Assembly (NCBI RefSeq): GCF_030246925.1 | Contig: NZ_CP126740.1 | Coordinates: 372,001-436,000, forward strand | Length of the DNA: 64,000 nt | Source: Microbacterium sp. zg-Y625 | GTDB taxonomy: Bacteria > Actinomycetota > Actinomycetes > Actinomycetales > Microbacteriaceae | Direction: 5' to 3' | Shown here: one piece after another, positions 7,135-15,556 of the stretch | Layout of the letters: each line of letters starts with the position of its first letter | Position numbering within the stretch: position 1 is the first letter of the stretch | Program-made: the position numbers and the translations under genes | The notes under the pieces: generated by a model | Seen by the model: only the letters and a program-made list of their open reading frames with translations | Told to the model about the DNA's origin: nothing | The model's database searches: none

Positions 7135-8295
7135 GTGTTCCGAGTCCTGAAGCCCTATCAGATCGTCGTCGACGTCATCGTCGCGGGGCTCTTCGCCCTC
7201 GTCGCGCTGCCGTACGAACTCGTGAGCTCCTCGACCGACGCGTACGCGACCCTGTCCTCGACGTTGCTGGTCCTGCTCATGGCGACCGCGCTGGCGGTGC
7301 GCCGAATCTCGCCCGCCCTCGCGCTGGGCGTGGCCTGGGCCGGCGCCATCCTGCAGATGGGGTTCCTGCGCCCGCCGGGTTTCGCCGACATCGCCATCTT
7401 CGCCGTCCTGTACGCCACCGCCGCCTATGGGTCGCGGCGGGTGTTCTGGGCCGGGCTCGCCTCGTCGATCCTCGGCGCCGTCGTGATCACCGTCTACCTG
7501 TTCGGCCCGCTGCCGGGGTTCAACACCCTCAGCTGGTCGAACCTGCCCACCGCCGTCGCCCTGCTCATCGCTGCGGCGTTCGGGCTGGGACTGTGGTGGA
7601 CCATCGGCGCCCTGGTGCGCACCGGCATCCGTGCCCGCGAGAACCGCAAGGCGCAGGAAGCGGCCGAGGCCGAGACCGTCACCGAGCAGGAGCGGGTGCG
7701 CATCGCCCGCGACATGCACGACGTCGTCGCCCACTCGCTCGCCGTCGTCATCGCACAGGCCGACGGCGCCCGCTACGCCGCCGCGGCCGATCCGCAGGCG
7801 GCCACCGCAGCGCTCGGCACCATCGCGACCACCGCCCGCTCGGCGCTGTCGGACGTGCGCCTGCTGCTGACGCAGTTGCGTCACAGCCAGGGCGAGGGGC
7901 CGCAGCCGACGATCGCCGACCTCGAGGAGCTGTACGCCCAGGTGCGCTCGGCGGGTGTCGACCTGCGTGTCGACGTGGAGCCGACGCCGCAGGGCATTCC
8001 GCCCGCGGCGATCCAGCTGGCGGTGTACCGCATTCTGCAGGAGGCCCTCACCAACGCGCTGCGCCATGGCAGCGGCGGTTCTGTGACCGTGCGGCTGGCG
8101 TGGCATCCTGACCGGGTGACGTTGCACGTCCAGAATCCCCTTCCCGACTCGGTGGCACCCGACGAACCGGTCCGCGGGCACGGTCTGATCGGCATGCGCG
8201 AGCGCGCGCTGCTCGTCGGCGGCACACTCGACGCCGCCGCCGAAGACGGATCCTTCGTGGTGAGCGCCACGATCCCGATCGGCCGCGCGTCATGA
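7135..8295 (+). CDS. Sensor histidine kinase, LiaS/DesK (HisKA_3) type
   Basis: The 386-residue membrane sensor autophosphorylates on histidine and passes the phosphate to the regulator that follows. Several hydrophobic segments fill residues 10-160 with almost no extracytoplasmic domain. The dimerisation box is ARDMHDVVAHSLAVV with phospho-acceptor His195. The ATPase domain shows ILQEALTNALRHG (N box) and GHGLIGMRERALLVGG (G box). The intramembrane sensor without an outer domain is the layout typical of kinases that sense envelope stress or an associated transporter. Its TGA overlaps the regulator's ATG (ATGA). Confidence 0.9.
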   Translation: MFRVLKPYQIVVDVIVAGLFALVALPYELVSSSTDAYATLSSTLLVLLMATALAVRRISPALALGVAWAGAILQMGFLRPPGFADIAIFAVLYATAAYGSRRVFWAGLASSILGAVVITVYLFGPLPGFNTLSWSNLPTAVALLIAAAFGLGLWWTIGALVRTGIRARENRKAQEAAEAETVTEQERVRIARDMHDVVAHSLAVVIAQADGARYAAAADPQAATAALGTIATTARSALSDVRLLLTQLRHSQGEGPQPTIADLEELYAQVRSAGVDLRVDVEPTPQGIPPAAIQLAVYRILQEALTNALRHGSGGSVTVRLAWHPDRVTLHVQNPLPDSVAPDEPVRGHGLIGMRERALLVGGTLDAAAEDGSFVVSATIPIGRAS

Positions 8296-8948
8296 GCGCG
8301 CCCATCCGGGTCGTGCTCGTCGACGACCAGGCGCTGTTCCGCGCCGGCATCCGCATGCTCGTCGACTCCCAGCCCGACCTCGAGGTCGTCGGAGAGGCCT
8401 CCGACGGGCAGGAAGCGATCGGAATCATCCGGCACACGCGGCCGGACGTCGTGCTGATGGACATCCGGATGCCGGTGATGGACGGGCTGACGGCGACCGC
8501 GCAGCTGCTGGTGGACCCGGTGTTCGACGGCGAGCCGCCGCGGATCGTCATGCTCACGACCTTCGACCTCGACGAGGCCGCAGCGCGCGCCATCCGGCAG
8601 GGGGCGAGCGGCTTTCTCCTGAAGGACGCCGAGCCGGAGTTCCTCCTCGCCGCGATCCGCTCGGTGCACGCCGGCTCGGCCGTCATCGCGGCCTCGGCCA
8701 CGCGTGACCTCTTCGCCCACTTCGCCGAGCCGACGCGGCCCGTGCCGCCGCAGTTCGCCTCGCTCACCGATCGCGAGAAGGAGATCTTCGCGCTCGCCGC
8801 CCGGGGGCTCAGCAACGCCGAGATCGCCGGTCGGGAGTTCCTCTCCGAGGCGACGGTGAAGACCCACATCAGTCGCATCCTCGCGAAGCTGGGCCTGCGC
8901 GACCGCGTGCAGCTGGTGGTCTTCGCGTTCGAGCACGGTCTGGTCTGA
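8292..8948 (+). CDS. NarL/LuxR-family response regulator
   Basis: The 218-residue cytoplasmic DNA-binding regulator has a receiver domain (residues 1-120; VLVDDQALFRAG, phospho-acceptor Asp57 in VVLMDIRMPVMDG) and a C-terminal LuxR-type helix-turn-helix (LTDREKEIFALAARGLSNAEIA, then FLSEATVKTHISRILAKLG). It overlaps the kinase gene by four bases, so the two are translated together. The likely target is the ABC transporter downstream; the repeats upstream of the kinase are a second candidate site. Confidence 0.92.
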   Translation: MSAPIRVVLVDDQALFRAGIRMLVDSQPDLEVVGEASDGQEAIGIIRHTRPDVVLMDIRMPVMDGLTATAQLLVDPVFDGEPPRIVMLTTFDLDEAAARAIRQGASGFLLKDAEPEFLLAAIRSVHAGSAVIAASATRDLFAHFAEPTRPVPPQFASLTDREKEIFALAARGLSNAEIAGREFLSEATVKTHISRILAKLGLRDRVQLVVFAFEHGLV

Positions 8949-9017
8949 CGCCGGATCATCCTCGCGATGTATGCGGCAGCAGCCGCGCGGCCGACGCGGC
9001 GCAGGGGAGCGCGTCCG

Positions 9018-9023
9018 TAGCGT
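9018..9023 (+). promoter_or_regulatory. -10 box of the ABC ATPase gene, leaderless type
   Basis: TAGCGT lies 7 bases before the ATG at 9031, giving the transporter its own promoter separate from the two-component operon. Confidence 0.5.
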
Positions 9024-9030
9024 CGATGGC

Positions 9031-9819
9031 ATGGAGATCACCACGACAGAGCTCGGGCTCGCCGCCCGCGTGCAGGGCCTCACCAAGACCTACGGCGAGG
9101 GCGGCACTGCGGTGCGCGCCCTCGACGGCGTGAACGTCGGCATCCGCCGGGGCGAGTTCACCGCGATCATGGGCCCGAGCGGCTCGGGCAAGTCCACGCT
9201 CATGCACATCATGGCGGGGCTGGATGCCGCGACCGCCGGGCGCGCCTGGATCGGCGACACCGAGATCACCGGGCTGAGCGACCTGGAGCTGACGGTGCTG
9301 CGCCGCCGGCGCGTCGGCTTCGTCTTCCAGGCGTTCAACCTGGTTCCCACCCTCGACGCCATCGGCAACATCCTGCTGCCGTTCGACCTCGACGGCCGGC
9401 GGCCGAGCGCCGTCGAGCGTGCCCGCATCGACGGCCTTGTCCAGACGCTCGGGCTCGGCGCCCGACTCGGCCACCGCCCGCATGAGCTCTCGGGCGGTCA
9501 GCAGCAGCGCGTCGCCATTGCGCGGGCGCTGGCGACCGCCCCCGATCTCGTCTTCGCCGACGAGCCGACCGGCAACCTCGACTCGCGCAGCGGCCGCGAG
9601 GTGCTGGCGCTCCTGGCCACGGCCGCGCGCTCGCACGGTCAGTCGATAGCCATGGTGACGCACGACCCCGTCGCAGCCTCCCACGCCGACCGCGTGCTGC
9701 ACCTGGCCGACGGCCGCATCGTCGCCGACAAGCCCCGGCAGACCGCCGAGGAGATCTCGGCTTTCATGCTGGCCGCCGAAATCGCCGGCGCCGGCGCCGG
9801 CGCCGGGGTGCGGTCATGA
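9031..9819 (+). CDS. ABC transporter ATP-binding protein, MacB/LolD type
   Basis: The 262-residue cytoplasmic ATPase powers the FtsX-like permease that follows. Visible motifs are Walker [11 protein letters not shown]-loop [14 protein letters not shown], signature [15 protein letters not shown], Walker [18 protein letters not shown] and H-loop MVTHD. The LNLVPxL-type Q-loop and PTGNLD are typical of the MacB/LolD/FtsE group, which works on membrane substrates by mechanotransmission rather than transport through a channel. The ATG at 9031 is set by the -10 box; an ATG at 9026 is out of frame. The C-terminus is a Gly-Ala run overlapping the permease start. Confidence 0.9.
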   Translation: MEITTTELGLAARVQGLTKTYGEGGTAVRALDGVNVGIRRGEFTAIMGPSGSGKSTLMHIMAGLDAATAGRAWIGDTEITGLSDLELTVLRRRRVGFVFQAFNLVPTLDAIGNILLPFDLDGRRPSAVERARIDGLVQTLGLGARLGHRPHELSGGQQQRVAIARALATAPDLVFADEPTGNLDSRSGREVLALLATAARSHGQSIAMVTHDPVAASHADRVLHLADGRIVADKPRQTAEEISAFMLAAEIAGAGAGAGVRS

Positions 9820-11309
9820 CCGCGCTCGTCGAGCCCGCAGGCGTGGCGGATCGCCCGGCCGCAGGACGCGGGATCGCGCCCGCATCGCGGCCGGCATCCG
9901 GTCGTCTGGCCTGGCTGCGGGAGCGGGGCATGGGCGCCACCGTGCTGGTCGCGGCGATCTCGGCCGCGTTCGGCGTCGCGCTGCTGACGGCCACGGGGTA
10001 CCTCGCCGCGGTGCTGCGCTCCGACCCGTACTTCGGCGACTCCGAGACGCTCGCGATCGTCATCGGCATCCTGAGCGTGCTGCTGACGGGCGTGGCGGTG
10101 TATGTGGGCGCGATGGTCACCGCCAACACGTTCGCGACGATCGTGGCGGGCCGCACGCGCTCCATCGCACTGATGCGGCTGATCGGCGCCTCGGCACGCG
10201 CGCAGCGCGCGGAGGTGGCCGGACAGGGCCTCATCGTCGGCGCGCTCGGCGCGTTCGCCGGACTGGTGCTCGGGACGGCCGCGTGCATCGCGGCGGTGCC
10301 GGTGCTCGACCGGCTGGTCGGCGTCGACAGCTCCTACGTCGTTGCCGAGCCCGTACTGCTGCTCCCGGCGATCGCGGTGGCGCTGACCACCTGGGCGGCG
10401 GCGTGGGCGGGCTCCCGTCGTGTGCTGGCGGTCACGCCGCTGCAGGCGCTCGGCGGATCGGTCGAGGCGACGCGCGAGCAGGTCGCCCGCCGACGCGGCC
10501 GCAGCGTCGCGGCATTCACTCTGCTGGGCCTGGGCGCGGCGCTGCTGGCACTCGGCGTCGTCACCGGGTTCGTCACGCCGCTGGGCGTCGTGGTGTCCTT
10601 CGCCGGCGGGCTGCTGTCGTTCACGGGGCTCACCCTCGCCGCACCTGCGGTGATGCCACCGCTCCTGCGACTGAGCGCGCGAGCGTTCGGGCGGTCGGTG
10701 CCCGCACGGCTCGCTGCCGAGAATGCGCTCCGGTACCCCGAGCGTTCCAGCCGCATGGCGATCGGCGTGGTGATGGGCGTGGCGCTCGTGACGATGTTCG
10801 CGGTGGCGGCCGAGTCCGTGAAGACGTTGGTCGCCGTTTCGGCCGGCGGCGAGGTGGATCCGGCGTTCGCGGGGATGATGGATTCGTTCGCGGCCGTGAT
10901 GATGGCGCTGGTGGGGGTCAGTGCCGTGATCGCCGGGGTGGGCCTGGTGAACCTGCTGACCATCGGGGTCGTGCAGCGGCGGCGGGAGCTGGGGCTGCTG
11001 CGTGCCCTGGGCCTCAGCGCCGGCCAGGTGCGGCGGATGGTGCTGCTGGAGGCCGCCCATGTCACGGTGACGGCGCTGGCCTTCGGGCTGCTGCTCGGGG
11101 TGGCCTACGGCTGGGTGGGTGCCCAGTCGGTGCTCGGCTCGGTGCGGATCCCGCCCGCGTGGGAGGCGCCGACCTTCATCGCCCCGGCGGTGCCGCTGCT
11201 GCCGGTGCTCGTGGTGGTGGCCGCGACCGCCGTGCTGACCCTCGTGGCGGCCGTGGTGCCCACGCGCCTCGCCACCCGCGTGGCGCCCGTCGCCGCCCTC
11301 GCGGAGTAA
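9816..11309 (+). CDS. FtsX-like ABC permease
   Basis: This 497-residue membrane protein has two FtsX modules: residues 75-185 (including GRTRSIALMRLIGASARAQRAEVAGQG) and residues 345-495 (QRRRELGLLRALGLSAGQVRRMVLLEAA). The repeated E/L-x-L-x-R-A/L-I/L-G-x-S/A segment is the coupling region that touches the ATPase. There is one long N-terminal membrane segment near residues 44-65. It starts four bases inside the ATPase gene. With the upstream two-component genes it resembles antimicrobial-peptide or envelope-stress resistance modules, but no substrate can be named. It converges on the next gene with four bases between stops. Confidence 0.88.
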   Translation: MTALVEPAGVADRPAAGRGIAPASRPASGRLAWLRERGMGATVLVAAISAAFGVALLTATGYLAAVLRSDPYFGDSETLAIVIGILSVLLTGVAVYVGAMVTANTFATIVAGRTRSIALMRLIGASARAQRAEVAGQGLIVGALGAFAGLVLGTAACIAAVPVLDRLVGVDSSYVVAEPVLLLPAIAVALTTWAAAWAGSRRVLAVTPLQALGGSVEATREQVARRRGRSVAAFTLLGLGAALLALGVVTGFVTPLGVVVSFAGGLLSFTGLTLAAPAVMPPLLRLSARAFGRSVPARLAAENALRYPERSSRMAIGVVMGVALVTMFAVAAESVKTLVAVSAGGEVDPAFAGMMDSFAAVMMALVGVSAVIAGVGLVNLLTIGVVQRRRELGLLRALGLSAGQVRRMVLLEAAHVTVTALAFGLLLGVAYGWVGAQSVLGSVRIPPAWEAPTFIAPAVPLLPVLVVVAATAVLTLVAAVVPTRLATRVAPVAALAE

Positions 11310-11313
11310 GGCG

Positions 11314-11832
11314 TCAGGCCTCGGTGGCGGGGGCCTCGGCCGCGGGCGGGTCGAAGGCCCACGTGCGCGCCAGCGTGCGCAGGCGCGCCGCCCGCCACTG
11401 CCAGACGGTCCAGAGCACCGGCCAGAGCGCGGGAGCAGCCGCTCCCCCGATCACCAGGCGCTCGCGCCAGAGCGTGCGGTCGGGGTCGCCGGGTGCCGGC
11501 GAGACCGCCATCTGGTGGTCCCAGACATCCAGGGCCGAGAGGGGTCCGGTGAGGGGGATGCCGCTGTCGCGCAGGATCCGCACCTCGCCCCGCGCGTCCT
11601 CCGCACGGCGATCGCTCACGTGGATGAGCTGCTGCCCGAGGCCCACCCCGGCCGCGCGCAGCTGCACCGGTACGTCGGCTCCCGACTCCAGCCGGGTCGG
11701 CAGGCCCCCGGCATCCATCGGCGTCATCTCGAGGAGCGGGCCGTAGAGCTCGGCCACCGCCCGGGGGGAGTGCAGCGCCCGCCACGCGGCGTCGGCGTCG
11801 CAGTCCAGAATCACCTTCAACATGATGCGCAT
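11314..11832 (-). CDS. SRPBCC-like protein
   Basis: The 172-residue soluble protein begins with MLKVILDCDADAAWRALHSPRAVAELYGP, the opening strand and helix of the START/SRPBCC (polyketide cyclase-like) fold. It ends with a tryptophan- and arginine-rich helix and a short acidic tail. Such proteins bind hydrophobic ligands, and the ligand here is unknown. The ATG at 11832 is chosen because GGTGGAAG lies 9 bases upstream; ATG 11823 is an alternative. Its start region overlaps the GH3 promoter on the other strand, so the two may interfere. Confidence 0.65.
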   Translation of the reverse strand: MRIMLKVILDCDADAAWRALHSPRAVAELYGPLLEMTPMDAGGLPTRLESGADVPVQLRAAGVGLGQQLIHVSDRRAEDARGEVRILRDSGIPLTGPLSALDVWDHQMAVSPAPGDPDRTLWRERLVIGGAAAPALWPVLWTVWQWRAARLRTLARTWAFDPPAAEAPATEA

Positions 11833-11837
11833 TCGGG

Positions 11838-11843
11838 TAGTCT
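11838..11843 (+). promoter_or_regulatory. Probable -10 box of the GH3 gene
   Basis: TAGTCT is expected to start transcription near 11850, directly before the CebR-type operator. No good -35 is visible. Confidence 0.45.
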
Positions 11844-11857
11844 TCCACCAGACGTTG

Positions 11858-11871
11858 TGGGAGCGCTCCCA
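11858..11871. promoter_or_regulatory. CebR-type operator (LacI family)
   Basis: TGGGAGCGCTCCCA is a perfect 14-base palindrome. It is identical to the operator described for the cellobiose-responsive LacI-family repressor CebR of Streptomyces. It lies just downstream of the predicted GH3 transcription start, where a bound repressor would block transcription, and 27 bases before the ATG. Confidence 0.85.
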
Positions 11872-11898
11872 CGCCATGATGCGATCCTGAGGACACTG

Positions 11899-14379
11899 AT
11901 GCCCACCAATCCCGCCACCGAGTCCGGCGACCGCTCCCACGCGCAGCCCCCCGTCGAGTCGGTCGCCCAGATCTCGGCGCTGCTGCTGGACACCGATCCG
12001 ACGCTCGACCCGGAGCTTGCGCGTGTGGCCCGCCAGGCCGCGGCCGAGGGTGTGGTGCTGCTGCGCAACGACGGCGTGCTGCCCCTCGGTGCCGAGCGCT
12101 CGGTCGCGGTGTTCGGTCGCGTGCAGATCGACTGGTTCGCCGTCGGCTACGGCTCCGGCGGCGACGTGAAGGTGCCCTACGTCTGGAACCTCCTGGCGGG
12201 TCTGCGCGATGCGGGGGTGCAGGTCGACGGCGAGGTCGCCGACCACTACGCGGCGTGGACGGCGGCGAACCGGCCCTCGTACGAGGGCACGTGGGGCCAG
12301 TGGCCCCACCACTTCCCCGAGATGCCGCTCGATGCCGACGTCGTCGCATCCGCCGCAACGCGCGCCGACACCGCGGTCGTCGTCATCGGCCGCGCGGCCG
12401 GCGAGGCGCGCGAGAGCGTGCGGGAGCCGGGGAGCTTCTACCTCACCGACGACGAGCGCACGATGCTCGACCTCGTCACGGCGTCGTTCGCCCGCACGGT
12501 CGTGGTGATCGACGCCGGCAACGTCATGGACCTGTCGTGGCTGGACGGCTACGGCGAGCGCATCGGCGCCGTGCTGTACGCCTGGCAGGGTGGCATGGAA
12601 GGTGCGCGCGCCGTCGCGGCCGTGCTGGCGGGCGAGATCGCCCCCAGCGGCAAGCTCACCGACACGATCGCCCTCTCGTACGAGGACTACCCCAGCGCGC
12701 CCTACTTCGGCGACCCCGACGTCAACGTCTACGCCGAGGATGTCTTCGTCGGCTACCGCTACTTCGAGACGTTCGCCCAGGACCGGGTGCAGTTCCCCTT
12801 CGGGTTCGGCCTCGGCTACGCCGCGTTCGATGTCACGGTCGTCGAAGCGACGACGGATGCCGCGACGAGCGATGCCGCGCCCGTGCGGGTGACCGTCGAG
12901 GTGCGCAACACCGATGCGACCTTCAGTGGCAAGGAGACGGTGCAGGCCTACGTCGCCGCTCCCGACGGGCGCCTCGGCAAGCCCGCCCGGTCGCTCGCCG
13001 CGTTCGCGAAGACGCGCCTGCTGGCGCCGGGGGAGTCCGAGCGGTTGACGCTGGAATTCCGCCTCGCCGACGTGGCGTCGTACGACGACTCCGGGGTCAC
13101 CGGTCACCGCAGCGCCTTCGTGCTGGAACCCGGCGATCACGGCGTCTTCGTCGGCACCGACGTGCGCTCGGCATCCCTCGCCCTCACCGTGCCGATCGAC
13201 GACCTGCGGGTCGTGCGGCAGGTGGCCGAGGCCGCCGCCGCCCGGGAGCCGTTCTCGCGCATGACGCTCGCCCGTGACGCGTCGGGCGCCGCCGTCGTGG
13301 CATGGGAGGACGTGCCGCTGGCGGCCGTCGACCGCCGCGAGCGGGTGCTCGCGGGTCTGCCCGCCGAGATCCCCATGACGGGCGACCGCGGCATCACCCT
13401 CGACGACGTCGCGGGCGGCACGGCGACCCTCGACGACTTCATCGCGCAGCTGACGGCAGAGGAGCTGTCGCTCCTCGCCCGCGGCGACGTGACCATGCAC
13501 AGCCCGCTGGGTGCCCCCGGCAACGCGGGCGTGCTCGGTGGGGTGTCCGAGTCGCTCCGCGCCAAGGGCGTGCCCCCGATCACGACCACCGACGGTCCGA
13601 GCGGCCTGCGCCTGTCGGCCTACGCCTCGCTGCTGCCCTCGGGCACCGCGCTCGCGTCGACGTGGAACGCCCCGCTCGTGCGCGAGCTCGCGGCCCTGCA
13701 CGGCCAGGAGATGCTGCAGAAGGGCTCGGACGTGCTGCTGAGCCCCGGCATGAACATCCACCGCGACCCCCTGTGCGGCCGCAACTTCGAGTACTTCTCG
13801 GAGGATCCGCTGGTCACCGGACGCTTCGGTGCCGCCATCGTGCAGGGCGTGCAGTCGGTCGGCGTCTCGGCGTGCCCGAAGCACTTCGCCGCCAACAACC
13901 AGGAGACCAACCGCACCCGCAACGACTCCCGTGTGTCGGAGCGGGCGCTGCGGGAGATCTACCTGCGCGGCTTCGAGCTGTGCGTCGCCGAGGCCGAGCC
14001 GCGCACCATCATGACCTCGTACAACAAGGTCAACGGCGTGTGGTCGCACTACCACCACGACCTGGTGACGACGATCCTGCGCGATGAGTGGGGCTACACC
14101 GGCTGCGTCATCACCGACTGGTGGATGGAGGATGCCGTCGATCCCGACTTCCCCGCGCTCGAGGACAACGCCTACCGGGTGCGCGCCCAGGTGGACGTGC
14201 TCATGCCCGGCGGCGTGAAGACGGCAGACGGCCCGCAGGCGTATGCGGACGAGACGATCCTGCAGTCGCTCGCCCGCCCCGACGGGCTCACGATCGGCGA
14301 GCTGCAGCGGGGCGCGCGCAACGTGCTGGGCCTCGCGCTGGCGCTCGCGCCCGTGCTGGGGCGTCGCACCGACGCGTAG
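11899..14379 (+). CDS. GH3 beta-glucosidase, circularly permuted
   Basis: This 826-residue glycoside hydrolase family 3 enzyme probably releases glucose from beta-glucosides such as cellobiose. The domain order is reversed from the common one. The alpha/beta sandwich comes first (about residues 35-300), then a fibronectin-III-like domain (about 310-430), and the TIM barrel is last (about 490-826). In the barrel, KHFAANNQETNR is the conserved substrate-binding stretch and GCVITDWWMEDA holds the nucleophile, Asp740. No signal peptide is seen, so it is intracellular and would act on imported cello-oligosaccharides. AGGA before the ATG is the ribosome binding site. The CebR-type operator upstream supports induction by cellobiose. 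Confidence 0.92.
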   Translation: MPTNPATESGDRSHAQPPVESVAQISALLLDTDPTLDPELARVARQAAAEGVVLLRNDGVLPLGAERSVAVFGRVQIDWFAVGYGSGGDVKVPYVWNLLAGLRDAGVQVDGEVADHYAAWTAANRPSYEGTWGQWPHHFPEMPLDADVVASAATRADTAVVVIGRAAGEARESVREPGSFYLTDDERTMLDLVTASFARTVVVIDAGNVMDLSWLDGYGERIGAVLYAWQGGMEGARAVAAVLAGEIAPSGKLTDTIALSYEDYPSAPYFGDPDVNVYAEDVFVGYRYFETFAQDRVQFPFGFGLGYAAFDVTVVEATTDAATSDAAPVRVTVEVRNTDATFSGKETVQAYVAAPDGRLGKPARSLAAFAKTRLLAPGESERLTLEFRLADVASYDDSGVTGHRSAFVLEPGDHGVFVGTDVRSASLALTVPIDDLRVVRQVAEAAAAREPFSRMTLARDASGAAVVAWEDVPLAAVDRRERVLAGLPAEIPMTGDRGITLDDVAGGTATLDDFIAQLTAEELSLLARGDVTMHSPLGAPGNAGVLGGVSESLRAKGVPPITTTDGPSGLRLSAYASLLPSGTALASTWNAPLVRELAALHGQEMLQKGSDVLLSPGMNIHRDPLCGRNFEYFSEDPLVTGRFGAAIVQGVQSVGVSACPKHFAANNQETNRTRNDSRVSERALREIYLRGFELCVAEAEPRTIMTSYNKVNGVWSHYHHDLVTTILRDEWGYTGCVITDWWMEDAVDPDFPALEDNAYRVRAQVDVLMPGGVKTADGPQAYADETILQSLARPDGLTIGELQRGARNVLGLALALAPVLGRRTDA

Positions 14380-14382
14380 CCT
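14377..14382 (+). promoter_or_regulatory. -10 box overlapping the GH3 stop codon
   Basis: TAGCCT begins with the TAG stop of the GH3 gene and lies 6 bases before the ATG at 14389. The downstream gene could therefore be transcribed as a leaderless message independently of the GH3 operator. Confidence 0.5.
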
Positions 14383-14388
14383 GGAGCG

Positions 14389-15027
14389 ATGCCCAACCCG
14401 TTCGACCAGTCCCGCTACCAGGTGCGCTTCGAGTGGGGGGATGCCGGGCGGCGGCGGTTGGAGCCGGCGGACGTCACCGTCGTCGTCGACGTGCTGCGGT
14501 TCTGCACCACCGTCGCCGATCGGGTGGCGGCGGGGGAGTCCGTATCCCTCGCCGAGGCGGCGCACGCGGGCTCGTGGAACGGGGCGGCGCTCGCCGGTGC
14601 GCTGGCCTCGACCGGCACCACGGTGCTGCTCGGGTGCCTGCGCAACGCGTCGGCGGTGGCCGATGCCGTGCTGGCCGAGCAGATGCGCCGGGGCGCGCGG
14701 ACGAGCGTCGCCGTGCTCGCGGCGGGAGAGCTCGCGGGCGCCGATCCGGGGGCGCCGCTGCGCTTCGCGGTCGAGGACCAGCTGGGGGCGGGCGCCGTGA
14801 TCGACGCCCTGGCCCTGCGGGGGCTCGACCACTCCTCGCCCGAGGCGGCGGCCGCCTGCGAGGCGTTGCGGGGCCTGCGCGGTGCCGTGCGTCACCTTCT
14901 CACGGCCAGTGGCTCAGGGCAGGAGCTGCTCGAGCGCGGCCGTGGCGACGAGGTGCGCGGGGCTGCCGAACTGGACGCCGTGGACGTCGTGCCCGTGCTG
15001 CGGGCGGGCGTCTTCGAGCGGTACTGA
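14389..15027 (+). CDS. ComB-like (2-phosphosulfolactate phosphatase family) protein
   Basis: The 212-residue soluble protein has the family motifs VVVDVLRFCTTV near the N-terminus and LLGCLRNASAVADAV in the middle. ComB makes sulfolactate in archaeal coenzyme M synthesis; bacterial relatives usually have no such pathway, and no other pathway gene is present here. The true substrate, presumably a phosphate ester, is unknown. The protein is slightly shorter than archaeal ComB. It starts nine bases after the GH3 stop and converges on the SprT-like gene. Confidence 0.75.
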   Translation: MPNPFDQSRYQVRFEWGDAGRRRLEPADVTVVVDVLRFCTTVADRVAAGESVSLAEAAHAGSWNGAALAGALASTGTTVLLGCLRNASAVADAVLAEQMRRGARTSVAVLAAGELAGADPGAPLRFAVEDQLGAGAVIDALALRGLDHSSPEAAAACEALRGLRGAVRHLLTASGSGQELLERGRGDEVRGAAELDAVDVVPVLRAGVFERY

Positions 15028-15038
15028 GCGCCGCCGGG

Positions 15039-15527
15039 TCAGCGCGGCGTGAGCGCCGCGAGTCGCGTGGCGGGGGTGATCTCCCGCCGCCGCCACTGGA
15101 ACAGGAACCGCTCGTCGAAGGTCGGCGCGCACTTCGCACACGACGTGGCGCGGGTGACGCGCCGGTGCCGGTAGGCGGTGTGGCCGGCCGGGCACACTCC
15201 GACCCAGGGGGCCAGGTCGTTCGCGGGCTCACCGTGGTGGGTGGTGCCGCCGGAGTAGCCGATGTGCCGGGCGGTGCGCCGCCAGGTCGCACCGTGACCG
15301 GCCGCCGCGCCGGCGAGGGCGTGGGCGACCTCGTGCAGCAGCGTCTGCCGGTTGGTCTCGTCGTCATAGCGGGCGGAGAGGTAGCGCGAGACGCTGATGC
15401 GCTTCTCGCCGTAGTTGCACAGCCCCGCTCGTCGCTTCGCGTGGTCGAACACGAACGACCACGAGTCGTCGAGGTGGAGGGCGATGAGCTGCTGCGCCAT
15501 GCGGCGCACGTCTTGCAGGTCCGACAT
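15039..15527 (-). CDS. SprT-like zinc metalloprotein
   Basis: The 162-residue protein carries the SprT-like domain: LLHEVAHALAG is the HExxH zinc-binding helix, GHGATWRRTARHIGY supplies the third ligand region, and CPAGH...CAKC is a C-terminal zinc ribbon. SprT/Spartan-type domains are proteases; in eukaryotic SPRTN they cleave DNA-protein crosslinks, but the bacterial role is not established. A TACTCT -10 box lies 6 bases before the ATG. It is downstream of and co-directional with the TPR gene. Confidence 0.85.
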   Translation of the reverse strand: MSDLQDVRRMAQQLIALHLDDSWSFVFDHAKRRAGLCNYGEKRISVSRYLSARYDDETNRQTLLHEVAHALAGAAAGHGATWRRTARHIGYSGGTTHHGEPANDLAPWVGVCPAGHTAYRHRRVTRATSCAKCAPTFDERFLFQWRRREITPATRLAALTPR

Positions 15528-15533
15528 GACCGA

Positions 15534-15539
15534 AGAGTA
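15534..15539 (-). promoter_or_regulatory. -10 box of the SprT-like gene, leaderless type
   Basis: TACTCT on the minus strand, 6 bases before the ATG at 15527. It lies in the short gap after the TPR gene. Confidence 0.5.
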
Positions 15540-15556
15540 GAACGTACCTACGACAC

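Noticed and set aside
11314..14895. Minus-strand frame of 1193 codons covering the GH3 gene
   Set aside because: Only its last 172 codons (the SRPBCC-like protein) look real, with their own ribosome binding site; the rest is antisense to a clear GH3 enzyme.
14389..15027. Coenzyme M biosynthesis
   Set aside because: Only one ComB-like gene is present, without other pathway genes; bacterial ComB-like proteins are common without this pathway.
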